This document shows, in pieces, positions 34,391 through 46,471 of a stretch of DNA of 64,000 nt. The stretch lies in contig WACJ01000447.1 of NCBI GenBank assembly GCA_008973525.1, positions 1 through 64,000 of the forward strand, read 5' to 3'. The notes beneath the pieces are model-generated. The model was not told the DNA's origin. It made no database searches and saw only the letters and a list, made by a program, of their open reading frames with translations. Numbering within the stretch: position 1 is the stretch's first letter; each line of letters starts with the position of its first letter. Source of the stretch: Stenopsyche tienmushanensis. Lineage: Eukaryota > Arthropoda > Insecta > Trichoptera > Stenopsychidae. The position numbers and the translations under genes are program-made.

Positions 34391-35510
34391 CTCAAAAATA
34401 ATTGTTTTTCAGTAATTCTACGAACTTATTGAATGTTACATGTATTAATGGTTTCGAACTATGTACTAATATTGCACGATATTCATCACACTGAACTGCA
34501 ATATATTTGATTAAAGGAATATTTGCGTTATTTGAGAGTACACCTATAAATATCTAATAGATATCTACATTTAAAGGAGTCCGTTTTTTTCAGGAACGTT
34601 ATTCGCCGTTGTGAAAATGTCTAAACGACTCGATGAGATGTGGTCCCTTTATTTAAATGCATACAATGTCATTTTGAAGATAGTCGGAATAATTAAAAAT
34701 GAGGAAATAAATGTCGGCTCGCCACACTTAAAATGCAAGTCGTGCAATAAGCGCATGCTTATGACTCATAAAACGAATGCTTCGAACAAATAATAGCCTT
34801 TGAGTACATATAAAATATTTGCAATTTTGTATTGAGCTATTAATACGCCTAGTCTACAAAAAGGAGAGATTTAGAAAAACTCTGAAAATGTCCTTCTTTC
34901 ATTAACTTTCTCAAAGTTCTAAACATTTTTAAATCACATAAATTTTACCCGTTACATATTACAAAATCTTGGTTATGGGACCATTTGATCTTATTGATAT
35001 TGATCTGACTATTTGATACCTGACTTACACCTATTTGTTCCAGTTATGTCTATTTTTTCAGTTTGCTTCCAATCTGATCAATTAAATATTGTTTGATTGT
35101 CCCCGGCCGACATAAAGCGCCCCAAGTTCGAATATTTAAATGTGACATAATTACCCCTGGCCACATAAACTTTTTTTTGTGAGGTAGAGCAAAATCGAAC
35201 AAAAAAGCTATGACTTACATAGAAAAAGTGAAGATGAGTTCCATAGATTTTAAAAACCGCATAACTTTGAAACAGTTTTATAAAATATGTATATCCAAAA
35301 TCGCATAAAAAAAGTTGAAAAAAAAACAGGAAAACAATAAGGCAATTAAAAAATAATATTTTTGGTAACATTTAAAGGATGTCTTGAATCATTGGCAAAA
35401 TTTGAAGGATGTTCGACATCTGGCATCTCAAATGCCAGACATCCACTAGAGAAATAGTAATTATTTTAATTACAAACTATCATCGCTGTATGATCATTTT
35501 CGTTACGATT
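34391..35510. other. AT-rich DNA with a possible BED-finger scrap
   Basis: A 60-codon plus frame at 34611-34793 contains CKSCNKRMLMTHKTNASN, which resembles the second half of a BED zinc finger (C-x2-C...SNL). The evidence is too thin to call a gene. Nothing else is recognised. Confidence 0.25.
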
Positions 35511-35515
35511 TTCAA

Positions 35516-35640
35516 TTACTCAAAATCGCTCTCTTCTTCGGAAGAAATAGTATACCCAGTGTCAATGTCATCATTGTTCTGAGTAGATTTTCTCTTTCCA
35601 ACAATATAATTCATAATTAGTAAAGATGTCAATATAGTCC
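35516..35640 (-). other. Possible terminal exon: membrane segment plus acidic tail
   Basis: Minus-strand sequence after a pyrimidine-rich acceptor (...TTTTGGGTTAG) encodes TILTSLLIMNYIVGKRKST, a hydrophobic stretch followed by basic residues, then an acidic tail ending SSEEESDFE and a stop. This is the layout of a single-pass C-terminus. No partner exon was found, and the adjacent sequence is a LINE-like repeat, so it may be chance or part of that repeat. Confidence 0.25.
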
Positions 35641-35724
35641 CTAACCCAAAAAAAATAAATCACAAAAATGGCGACTCTTTAAAAAAAATCAGCCAAGTCA
35701 TTTTTTGGCCTTATTTTGTCAGCT

Positions 35725-35862
35725 TCCAAGCAAGTCAAGCCCTTTCCAGTAGAATCAATAAGATCGTCTAGAGCAGTTTTCCACTGTCCTTTCACCTACT
35801 AGGGTTACCCTTCCTGTGGATGGATATTGAAGAAGCCCATAGCTCTGCAGTGGGCAGTTATT
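35725..35862 (-). repeat. Dispersed repeat, probable LINE 3' region (copy 2)
   Basis: Inverted relative to the copy at 28396. On the minus strand it reads CTATGGGCTTCTTCAATATC, then GGACAGTGGAAAACTGCTCT, encoding GQWKTALDDLIDSTGKG. Confidence 0.5.
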
Positions 35863-35935
35863 TTTCAGCCGCGTTTTGGTTACTATACCATCTTTCCGCT
35901 GTTTCTTATATTATGTAAATATGATAACTCATTAA

Positions 35936-36373
35936 CCCTTTTCACTCGAGACCCTTTTTCACGCGGCGAACCAGCAACTCGAGACGTTTCACAGCACTTT
36001 TGGCGATTTTTTTACTCCTAACTTAAAATCACTACACACATAAATTAATATATAAAACTTTTATATCTTAACAGTTTATCTTTATACCTTTATGTATATA
36101 ATTTCTTAAATGTTAATCTCTGTAATTTTGCTGCGGGTGATATTTCATAAAAAAAAATTGCCATGATGCATGCTTTACGGGACTAGTATTACAATATGTG
36201 GTTTGATGTTTTTTGCCGGCTTTGTTTCTTTGAGAACAGATTTTTCAATCCTTCCTAACTCTCGTTCGACGCTCATGGGGATTAAAAACTTAATAGTCTT
36301 TCTGCCACGACTGTCAAGTTGGAACCGTATCAAACCGAGTGGTGAGCGAGAGTCACCTCTCGAGTGCTAAGTG
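35936..36373. mobile_element. piggyBac-type MITE (438 bp) at TTAA
   Basis: It is flanked by TTAA at 35932-35935 and 36374-36377. Termini are CCCTTTTCACTCGAG and CTCGAGTGCTAAGTG, inverted with a few differences. The interior holds no transposase. Small frames within it are not genes. Confidence 0.7.
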
Positions 36374-36377
36374 TTAA

Positions 36378-39240
36378 TATCCATTTCGCAATTTCACGCT
36401 ATTCATATTTACATTGAGCAAAAATATGCATCAAAGGAGAAATAAGGATTAGCAAAACCTATGAGGAAAATACTATCGGGTCGTCTATGGTAAATACGGT
36501 TTCAAAGTTTATTTTTAGTTGAAAAATAAACCCAGAAACAATAGCTGGAAGATGGTTCTCTGCAATCGTTACTGAATACTGCGTCTGATATACATTTCTT
36601 TCTCGTTGCAGAAAAATAATGAGATTTAGTGGCTTATCGCGAGATAAGAATGCAATAGGAAAAAATAGGGAACCTGGAAAGGTCCTCTAGGGAAGGAATT
36701 TATTTTATTAGAGATAATTTAATACGATCTTCCAATGGAACGGTTTCAATCCAACGGAATTATGAAACGGTTCCAATGGAACTGTACAGTGAGTGAGTGA
36801 TGAATTATGCCATATTCTGAACACCATAAAGCCACATAAAAGGCGACAATTAATGTAATTTTGGAATCGGGATAGGATATAATAATTCACTTAGCTTATC
36901 AACAGAACTCGGCTTCGACTGTTCCGTCACATCTTCGGCATGCCGTCTTCAGTCCGACGCTTTGAGAATAACTTCGATGATGCAATGACGATTTTATATC
37001 GTCAAAGCTTGATTTTTGAGATCCGAATGTTACTTGAAAAGATATGATGGATTTAATGGTGAGTACTTTATTTTTTTAATCTTGTCTTTCTTTTAAACGA
37101 TTTCATAAAAAAATGTAAAATAAGAATATTTATCTCGGTTGATTTGCGAATGTTTCATTTGTCGTTCGATTATCTTTCAGAGTGTAGCACTTGATTGTTG
37201 GTTTTCTAGCTTTGCTTTCCTCAAACCGAAGAAATAATATTTTGGGATTGTCACATTAGATTCCAAATAAATACTTTCATTGTCATAAAATAGACAGATT
37301 CGGCGTCAATAACCGTGGCATAACCAGTTTAATTTTTATGGCTTTATCGAAGCTACTATAAATAACGACTAATGTGACTAACAAGTTTGATACCGCACGA
37401 TTATGGAAAACAATGTTTACTCTGTTTCCTGTTTTTTTTTTGCAGACGCAAACAAGGAAACGCATCTCGGAGGATCGCCCAGTGTGGTCGTGCTGAAATC
37501 GCTATTTTCATCTCGGATGTTCTTTATTAATTTTATGAGTAGCTTTATCTATGAGATATGAAGGGTAGGCTAAAAGGCCGCTGTAGGTCTCGTCGCTTTT
37601 ATTTGTACATTTGTCTAAGTTTATTGCACTAAATATAATATCTCCGGAGTAACATTACAAAGGATCGCGTGGTCTGCGGAGCTTCTTCTTACCTGAATCG
37701 AACGACGTCCGAAGTAAAAGGAAGCCGCCTCAGGTTCGCTTTGATAAAAACACATTCAAAACGGAGCCGCGCTCGCCGTACTGGTTTATGATGATAGTTA
37801 TATAGACGTAGTAAAAATTTACGCCTGTGCCGCTTATAAATTTGGTCAGTGGTATTTATGGAATTGAAATGAAATGTTTATGGTGAATTTGAGACGAGAG
37901 GGAAGGCACTCGAGAGAGATTCGACGGTCCGAATGCGCCAATAAAGTCATCAAGCTCCCGATTCCATTACGAACCGGCGTTCAGATCCGAACTGGTCCGT
38001 TACGTCCATCTGAATTCATCCCAACTCTCGCAAAACAAAATATATTCACCACGAAATCGGCTTTGCAACAAACGAAAGTTTTCAGAAACTCATCACTGAA
38101 AGAATTGAAAATATGCAAACTAACTGGTAAGCCAAAAGATGAAATAGATGGAATATAGCTCGAATCGGAAAGACCTCCGTCCTTTGTATTGCTAAGATTT
38201 ACTTTCTCACATAATACATAACCGTTCACAAAATTATCATCTCGACATCATAAATAAAATCTTGGAACGCTCAACGTTGAGCTGAAATTCAAAGATATTT
38301 TTGAAATGCTTATTTATTAAACACAGTTCTGCCATTATAAAGTGGACCGATACGTTTCATTGCAAATATTTTTTCTATCTGATTATTTAAAAATATCTGA
38401 AAATGCAAACAAATGTATTTTTCATAATCGATAATATAACTAATCATTTTTTTATCTACAGCTCGACAACCCCAATTAAAACAACCACTAACGAGTAATT
38501 TAAAAAAAAAATTGTATAATAATTCTACCATTTATATAAAATAGTCTCTTAAAAAGATTTAAATGTACATTAAAATTATATTATTGACAATTTTAATAAA
38601 TATTCTCGAATCACCGATTCGTCACCAAAATGATATAAAAAAATATTGGCCTGTAAATTCTAAAGTATACAATACAAATGTACCTCTATATCAATAAAAA
38701 CATAAAATGTTACAATTATATATAAAGGAAATAAGCATAAAAAATCGTTTTTGATCGGAGCGATATGCTTTTTAAGAGTGATTCTCTGATAAATTAGAAT
38801 GTTTACAATTTAAGAATCCTTTAAATTAATCCCGACAGACAAGTCAATACCCATGACACGCAAGGATCGATAATAATTTTCTTTAATAAAAGCAAATTTA
38901 GGTTTTTATTAAAATAAATGAAATGTATAAAATTGAATATAAATAGGAGTAAAACACTTCACATCGTACAATAAATTAGTTACTGAGAACAAAAAATATC
39001 ACCATGTCAATCTTGTAACATGGTCAGTCTTTCGTTTTGAAGTTTTAATAAAACCGAGGAACTGCAACTCTGAGACTGCTCGTGTAAAACGTGCTCTGAT
39101 AAAAATTTATTAAGGATGTATATTTTATTTTATAAAAAATTATACTAGCTTATTAAGAAATGTGTAAATTTTTTTTTAATTATATAAGTAGTATTAGTAT
39201 GCTACCTTCAATATCGTGCGAATGAGGCGAATGTACGATA
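36378..39240. other. Intergenic DNA
   Basis: No gene could be supported. The best frame (37874-38158 plus, 94 codons) is Arg-rich at its start and has no family signature. At 36734-36785 GGAACGGTTTCAATCC-like words repeat imperfectly. Confidence 0.35.
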
Positions 39241-39244
39241 ATGG

Positions 39245-39330
39245 ATGCAATGGATGTAACCCCTTCCTGTGAATGAATATTGAAGAGGTCCATAGTTCTG
39301 CAGCGGACTGTTTGTGGCTGCACTGCGATG
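39245..39330 (-). repeat. Dispersed repeat, probable LINE 3' region (copy 3, short)
   Basis: Contains CCCCTTCCTGTGAATGAATA and GAAGAGGTCCATAGTTCTGC, matching the first block of the copies at 28396 and 35725. It lies about 270 bp beyond the ORC3 stop. Confidence 0.45.
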
Positions 39331-39602
39331 ATTAGCATGTAATGCCAAGAACGCTGATTTGAACAACCATTAGTTATGAAAATATGTATGTATAACTATG
39401 TAACCCAAAATGATATTTAAAAAATTCGCAGGCACAATATTTTCGTGAACGTTGTCAAAGTAAATTTAGTGAAACAGAAACATAAATTTACCTTAAATCT
39501 GTCAAGCCCTTATATCAACATAATGGTTTTCTGCTGTATTCTCCAGATTTTCTATTTTAGTACGCTATAATTAAATACAACATGCCAAAATCAAATAAAC
39601 CT

Positions 39603-42600
39603 TTAATAAATAAAAGGATACTGTATTTGTGGATCAATGTCTCTTCTTTCTTCGTCATTGTTTTCGCTTTCATCTATAGGATCCACAATGGTAAGAAAAG
39701 CTTGTAACCAATCATAAAGATTGATAAGTTTACCACACTCCAGATACAGTTTATACACTATAGATAAGTCAGGCAGTGTTGAAAGGATCATTTCCTCCCG
39801 AGGTAAAATGCAGCAATCGCACTAATAAAAACATGGATATTATCAATATTTTTGAATGGAATTTAGTAAAAATACACGTCAAAAATTATAGTATAAATTT
39901 TACCTGTAGATAAGAAACAGGGTTCATTAACGCAGTATGTATAGCTGCCCTTGGCGTGCCGACTATATTTTTTTTCACTTTATAAATATCATTGAAAAAG
40001 AAAATTTCATAAAATGGTTGAGACTGAGGAGGTTTTAAAAACTTTTCAAATATGTTGTTTGAAATATATTCTAATAAGCATTTTTTGGCAATATCATATT
40101 CTGAAAGCGATTTTTCTGCTCTGGTCGCTTTGAGTATTATCTAAAAATTAATAATTATGAAAAAAAAAAATATATAGTTCTGTGAAAAAGTATTAGGTGC
40201 ATTTGGTGGGATAACTGTTGATGTTTAATTATTCAAACAATAAATACATTTTTTACTATAATTTAGTATTTACTGAAGCAATAGTTGTTCCAAAAAGGGG
40301 AAGAACCTAACGTGTTCTGTCATGTAGGTTTAGTAACGATCATGCAGTGGGTGAGAGAGGAGCGCGCATTCTCCTCAGAGGTGTCACCTCACCCTTTTCG
40401 GAATAACTGTACGCATTTCAAATGAGGTAGTTTCCCTGCCGCATCCTGTATTTGCATTTATTTTAATTGAGTTTTCTTTTTTAGGAAGCACGTTGAGATG
40501 ATAATTTCTCATCACTTTGTCAAAGTTTCTGGATGACAAATAGCATCAGAACAAAAATCTCCTGCTACTGCAGGCATTACGACTAGGTCTCGCTGTCCAT
40601 TATCAAGTAAACCATTATTAAACTGCACATAATGAAATTGTATTGTAAAGAAAATCCTGTAGGTAGTCCCGCGTTAAGCGGTTGGACTCATAACTCGATC
40701 ATCTCGGGTTCGAATCCCACAGGAGATGTGGTTGGCAACCACATTTTTAAAAACATATTTATGCCATGAAAAACCATGTCAAAATGGTTGGTAATGATTC
40801 CATAAAAGGGATCGCTAAAAGCCACCGCAAAAAAAAAAACATAAAGAAATTGAGTGAATATAAGATATTGACCACCAAGTAAATATCTCAGATAAAAGTA
40901 TCTGTCCGGTCAGTTATCCACTTTGATATGGATAATGATTGTGCCCGTTTTTAAATCTGAGAAGGCATATTTAACTCAAAAAAATAGTTGTTGATCAATA
41001 TCCTCGGTGATGATACTTACCAATACCTGCGATTAATATTTTGAAACAGATCTTCCAAGTTCTATATGAAATGTGACTTTCGTATGTGCATGATTTTTCA
41101 ATCTCAGCAAAACATTTAACAGAATTAAGCAAAATATACTTTGGGCTGAGTGCCAGCACAATGAATGAAAAAAGTGAACCAGTGACACCCTTTCAACGCT
41201 TTTCTACGGAAAAGCATTGAAACAAACAAAATGGTGAATACAAACTCTCCACCATTTATTTACTACAATACTTATTGGAAAACTACATAAACTCAATATC
41301 AATTACCAAATCATATTTTTTAAATAACAGTTACCTCTTTCAATTGACGTCGATCAAATGTTTCGGATACATCTCCTTTTATTTTCTTATCATGGTTATC
41401 AACATTACTGGTAAAACTAGCGAGTTCAATAGCTTTTAAATGAGTAAGAATATTCTCCCGTATTTCATTAAATAAAATCTTCAGAGCTCGATTCTTTTTT
41501 TTTACCGTGCTACATAATTCAGAATTAACAGAAGCGCTCTTATTCAAAACTGAGTTTAATAATACCAAACATTTTTTTAAAATACGTATAATGTCTTCTT
41601 TTGATTGAAAATCAAGTAATTTTATACATTGTTTGTATTCCGAAGATTCCACTATTGGAGAAGAAATGCACAATGAATAGAGCTCTCTCAGCTGATATGA
41701 AAAGAAAAAAAAATTACATGTTAAATAAAGTGAAATATTGACATCGATTTACTGTATTTATAGTCAATGTTAATTACCTGTTTTCCTAATGGTGAATTTG
41801 GTAAATCAGATATGAATATAAGGAGAATTTTCAAGCTCAAATGAAAATTATGTAAATAATTATGAAAATCTTTGAGGGCACTTGCCAATTCAGTTCTGAA
41901 ATAGTCATTTTCTAGTAATAGTGAAATTCTTGCAGTAGCTGGTTTAGATTCAACATAAGGTCTAAATGAGGGCAAATGCCTAACTTTTTCTAAATCATCA
42001 TCTGTTAATTCAGATATAACAGTTTTTATCCTCTTTTTTGAACAACAAAGGCTCATAATTTTATTATTATAATAGTGCTCCATCATACAAAACTGAAAAG
42101 AAAAAACGATTAAGCACTATTTACTTTGAAATATATTAATTATTACAAAAATAAACATATACCTTTATTCCTTGAATAAAGCCAGTTACGGAGAAATCGT
42201 AAAAGAGGAAAACATCCATTAGAAGTTTAAAAGGTTTGTCCCCTAAATGAAAAGGACAATCTTCTGATAAAAAAACTTCATCTAAAATCTGATTAAATAT
42301 TTATTTTAAACTTATCAAAAGTATAACATTGAGCAAATAGAAAAAATATAAAGAAAAACCTTGTTTAAATAAGTTGTAGACGAGTGTGATTGAAAAACTT
42401 GAATATAGAGTTTTGACGATACATGATAAGGAAAACTTTTGTGCAATGCTGAAACTGATGTAGCAACTCCAAATATTAGCACAAAAGGAAGGATATGTGT
42501 GTAGCCACTGAAAGGAATAAGTTGGAGTTGAAATTATTTTGCATAATATCTGCTTTAAGACTATCATATATAAAACTAAATGGTATACCTGAGTATTAAA

Positions 42601-45204
42601 ATCAAATCTTGTAGTGTATCGGAATTAAAATTTTCAAAATCGGGTATAATAATAACCAAGTGATGAGTGATATCTTTTGATTTCAATCTTTTCAATGGTG
42701 ATTTCTCAGCACTCTTCTTAGGAACATAAAGATCTTGAAACCACGCTTTTAAAACGCCCATAGTGCAATGCGATTTTTTTAAGTGGTTACTTTTTACTTT
42801 ATTGTCTGTACTATCTTCATAATCTGATAAATTTTCCTGAAAATTAGAAAAACATATACAACATTTGTCAAAATAATTCATATTTATTTTTTCGATAAAT
42901 TCCATAACTTACAACTGATGTATTAATAAACTGTGATACCATATTTTCGACCACATGTTTAATGGTGGCAGAATCTTGAGAATATAGTATTGCAACATGT
43001 GAAGTTACCTCATCTCTGAAATGGCAATTTTATATACAATTTAGATAAGATTGAGATTTAAAATGTCTTGAGAGAATTTTTCTGTAAAAAAATTCTAGTG
43101 AATCTGTTGTTTTATAAAGCCGTTTTAAGGATTTTGAATGGTCTGTTGTTGAAAGCAAAAGTGCTGTTTTGTTTATCTTGGAGTTTTTGCACGGTGGTGT
43201 CGCTTGTATTGCTCCAAATGGGTGGTGCGTAAGTGAAGGTTGGGTGAATAATTTATTTGTAGAAGAGCAGCACGTTGAGTCGATATAGCGCTGTGACGTG
43301 GGAAACAGAGTAGAACGCCTTCATAGCTGCCAGCCCGCCAACGACACCTGCGCTCCTCATTTGTGCTCGGAGTCCAGAATCACTCCTAGATATTTGATAA
43401 CTCCTCCACTTGACAGAGCTTCCTCTCAGAGGTAGCAATGTTGAGTCGAACACCTCACTCTAGACAGATCTACCTATAGGAGATAACACTGTCTAGGAGC
43501 TATAGCAATATTGTCTAAGAGTTGATAAAACTTTAAGCACTTTAAAATTAAGACCATGAAACCAAGTATGCTGTGAAATATTGGATGACGATATCATAAA
43601 GATACACGCTATAATTGTACGCTGCATATTATCTTACCTATGATATTAATATTATTATTTGACTTACAATAATTGGTCTTTAAGAGCAACAAATTGTGTT
43701 GTGTGATCTGGTTGGTTAATACCGGTGAGGAGTGTTGCACAAGGTATAATTTCAACGAATGATATAGAACTTTCATCATTATAACAATCTTTAACATATT
43801 TCACTAAATCTTTCAAAGTTTGATCATAGGTCGCTGTATTCAAACTCTGCAAAAATATGAAAAAACAACTACGAATTATTATGATTTTATTAAAACTGTT
43901 AATTAAAGAATGCTTGAATTACAACCTGAATCTTATTTTCGATATTGTTCCATGTCGATTTAAATGTGCTGTACCAAGTTTCGGTATTAAAATTTTGATC
44001 AAACAATGGAGAAACATCAAATTCTTTTTTCTTTTGCTTTTTTGCAGATATCTTTAAACCATTTTTAAAAACAAAACAACCCTAAAACAAATTAAAATTG
44101 ATAACATTGAAAATTAGTTATGTTTAACTATTAGAATGCTGTTGTGTTTAACTATTAGAGTGCTCTTTGTTTTTTGGGCCAAAAGTGCAGTGAACACCAT
44201 CACATATGATCACGCAAACTTTGACACATATTCTTAAACTGTCAAACGGTTGATGGTAGTGTGTTTCTTCGTAGAAAGTACAAAGTAATCGTCTATGCAT
44301 GATCTTTTCATTATTATGTCTGTTATTTGTGCATAAACATCATTTATTTATTCTATATTTTTTGGCTCAGAAAAATTACGATATAGATTATTTCAGGATG
44401 GTTCTCAACAGTTATGTAATTTATAAAGAAAATTCTACCGGCAAGAAAATGTTACGTTTGCAATTTACTTTATCAGTGATTGAAAAAAATTGAAAATGAA
44501 TGGTTTGCTGTAAAAGATCAAATATCCGGAATCAAACTAATTAAATCCCCAATTAAGATCTCCAGATTGAATAAATTACCAGGCTGAAATTTGCGAAGAT
44601 GCGTCGTATGCAGCTCTAAAGATAGAGGACTGATAAATCGATCTAACTTGGTCTGTTCAAAATGTAATAAGAGTGTTCTATGCATGGTGAAACATTACAT
44701 TACAGTCAGTAATGGTTAAAATATAACCTCATTTAATCAATTCAGCAAAGAGAATCTTTCAATTATTTATTCTGATTTTGTTTTATTTATCAATGTTTTA
44801 TAACACTCAAATTTTAATAAAATAATGTACGCATAATCAAATATTTTATCATGTTAATTATTTCACCAAAGAATTGACAAACTTACTGTTCGAACTTACA
44901 AATTATCTACATTCAAAAATCGAAATGAAAAGTGAAGCCGAATGACACTATTGGGTTTATTTAGGAGCATCTGTTACATGTACGGCCATACTACTCAAAA
45001 TATTAATAATCGCCTTATAGTCAATGTAATAATCAATCAGATGATAGTTCACGACGAATATTTATGAGAAGAGAGTTTACATAAAAACATAACATCGTCT
45101 GACGAGTCGTAAATAACAAAAAAATACCTTAGCTATATCAAATGTCAATGATAAAACTTATTTATAAATATACTCACTTTAGAAACTGATACTGTTGAAT
45201 CCAT
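39603..45204 (-). CDS. Orc3: Origin recognition complex subunit 3 (latheo), eleven exons
   Basis: Exons (minus strand): 45204-45178, 44081-43926, 43846-43668, 43015-42913, 42836-42589, 42507-42360, 42288-42163, 42092-41778, 41691-41335, 40140-39904, 39821-39603. They sum to 2115 nt, 704 aa plus stop, with every phase consistent. The start MDSTVSVSK joins GCFVFKNG, the conserved ORC3 N-terminus. Other family landmarks are [17 protein letters not shown] (AAA-like region, no complete Walker motif, as expected for ORC3), LIFGVATSV and, near the end, [18 protein letters not shown]3 is a structural subunit of the six-protein complex that marks replication origins and loads MCM; the fly orthologue latheo is also linked to synaptic plasticity. 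Length fits the family (about 700 aa). Introns carry a SINE, a MITE, a Jockey fragment and a piggyBac remnant. No coding defect seen. Confidence 0.95.
40283..40411. mobile_element. Small MITE in ORC3 intron, class uncertain
   Basis: TAGTTGTTCCAAAAAGGGG at the left faces CCCTTTTCGGAATAACTGTA at the right, an inverted pair of about 18 bp with a few mismatches. A TA at each border suggests a Tc1/mariner-type element, but the duplication cannot be proved. Length about 128 bp. Confidence 0.4.
40659..40840 (+). mobile_element. tRNA-derived SINE (copy 1) in ORC3 intron
   Basis: A tRNA-like head holds AGTCCCGCGTTAAGCGGTTG and a textbook B box GGTTCGAATCC at 40707-40717. The body contains ATGAAAAACCATGTCAAAAT and GGTTGGTAATGATTCC and ends in an A-run. 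The same body occurs at 13998-14178. The head cannot form a complete tRNA with an acceptor stem, so this is a SINE and not a tRNA gene. Confidence 0.75.
43060..43450 (-). mobile_element. Jockey-type retrotransposon fragment in ORC3 intron
   Basis: The minus frames encode [12 protein letters not shown], stop, [20 protein letters not shown] and [10 protein letters not shown]. These match the region after the reverse transcriptase of Jockey-like elements (LLLYK.LIRP..TYAAPIWSN...KLQ..QN). It is a dead fragment in the intron between ORC3 exons 3 and 4. Confidence 0.7.
44290..44720 (+). pseudogene. piggyBac transposase remnant in ORC3 intron 1
   Basis: The plus frame encodes [19 protein letters not shown] residues, then [18 protein letters not shown] and [12 protein letters not shown]. 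After a frameshift it reads [19 protein letters not shown] followed by C-x2-C and a short His tail. This is the piggyBac C-terminal layout: the NAYIIYK.N...F..L segment and the Cys-rich RING-like end. The core DDD domain is absent and stops are present, so it is dead. It runs against ORC3 transcription. Confidence 0.65.
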
Positions 45205-45555
45205 TTGTGCGATATAAGTGCTTAATTTAAAGGCTAACTTTATTATCGCGCCGCCAAAACTTTTGACAGTTAACTTAGTGCGCGGTCATAAAACCATTTT
45301 TTTTGACTATGAAAGATAGTCAGCCTAATATATTTTTATTCGTTTTAATAATCAAAATTAAACGAAATCTGTAAAATTTAAATAGTTATGGCTAATTTTT
45401 ACGTACGATTGCCATCTTTTAAAAGATAAATTAGCATACAAAATCATTTATGATTTTTTATATTAATAAAATGCTCATAAAACATTTACTTCGCTTGCTA
45501 AAAACCTTAATCTGAAATTTTATATTTAAAAGTTTAGCTAAATACAAATGCATAC

Positions 45556-46082
45556 TGTTGCGTGGACCAAAAATGTTCTGTCGTCGACAGTTTGGTCGGC
45601 CTTAAGCTGGCCATACTTTTTGCTGTTAAGACCCGCCGCGGACTAACCGTTAGGCGGGCAACCAAAAAGTCTTAACGTTGTTGTAGCCTTGGGAGGCGGT
45701 CGACGGACATTTTGGCCCGCACGCATCGCCCCGCATGGAGGCCACGTGCCTCGCAATCTTCGAAGTCGTGTTTAATAATTGAAGACTTTCATTCATTATC
45801 CTCACATCCCTCGCATGGAGTTTTCCCCTCGTCGCCGCTCGACAGCCTGATAGCCGTCGTCGATCCAGCGGATCAAAGAACTCTGCGCCCCCTCGCCTAG
45901 TTAGGGGGCGCGTCCGCCGCTGTTCGGGCTCCGGCGGCCGGGCGCTGCGGCCGACGCTTTGCGCCCGCGGCGCGGCCGTCTGGGCCGTCCGAGATACGCC
46001 GCGGCGGTTGGCAGCCGTAGCGGCAGCGGCGTTGGTGCTGCGATGGGGGCTCGCGAAGCGCGGCGCCCCCTCGTATGCAACA
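45556..46082. mobile_element. Solo LTR (527 bp), ATAC target duplication
   Basis: The segment begins TGTTGC and ends GCAACA and is flanked by ATAC on both sides (45552-45555 and 46083-46086). The right 180 bp is extremely GC-rich (CGGCGGCCG-type words). Overlapping open frames there (for example 45897-46088 minus) are composition artefacts. TGTT...AACA termini are common in BEL/Pao and Gypsy LTRs. No internal retrotransposon sequence adjoins, so it is a solo LTR between ORC3 and the serpin. Confidence 0.65.
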
Positions 46083-46471
46083 ATACATTCAGATTTTTAT
46101 TCTATTTCTTGAGATTAATTTAGGAAGGTCGTAATCAAGTAGTTGACGATTTTATTTTTTTAATTTGTAAGGGCATGGTTCTCATTATAATTGAAAAATA
46201 TCTTCTAAAGAAATCCAATTGTTCTTTAAAATTCGCATTTATAAACCTTAATCATGCTACGTTCTTATATGATGATACGTTCAAATAACTTTAGAAAAAA
46301 CATAATTTTGCATTATTCATTCTACTTGATTCTAGTACCTAATTCAACAAAAATAAAATAAGAATTAAGATAAAATTTAACCTTGACTCAATAAAAATAC
46401 TGTAAAAATACAATTTCATGCTATTATTCGTGTCAAATTCAAATTTATTCTTTCGCATTATAGTAAGAAAT

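Noticed and set aside
40659..40735. Possible tRNA gene with a GGTTCGAATCC B box
   Set aside because: No acceptor stem or complete cloverleaf can be formed, and the head is followed by a body repeated at 14 kb, so it is a SINE.
45897..46088. Overlapping Pro/Arg-rich frames in GC-rich DNA
   Set aside because: They lie within the solo LTR bounded by ATAC duplications and are explained by base composition.
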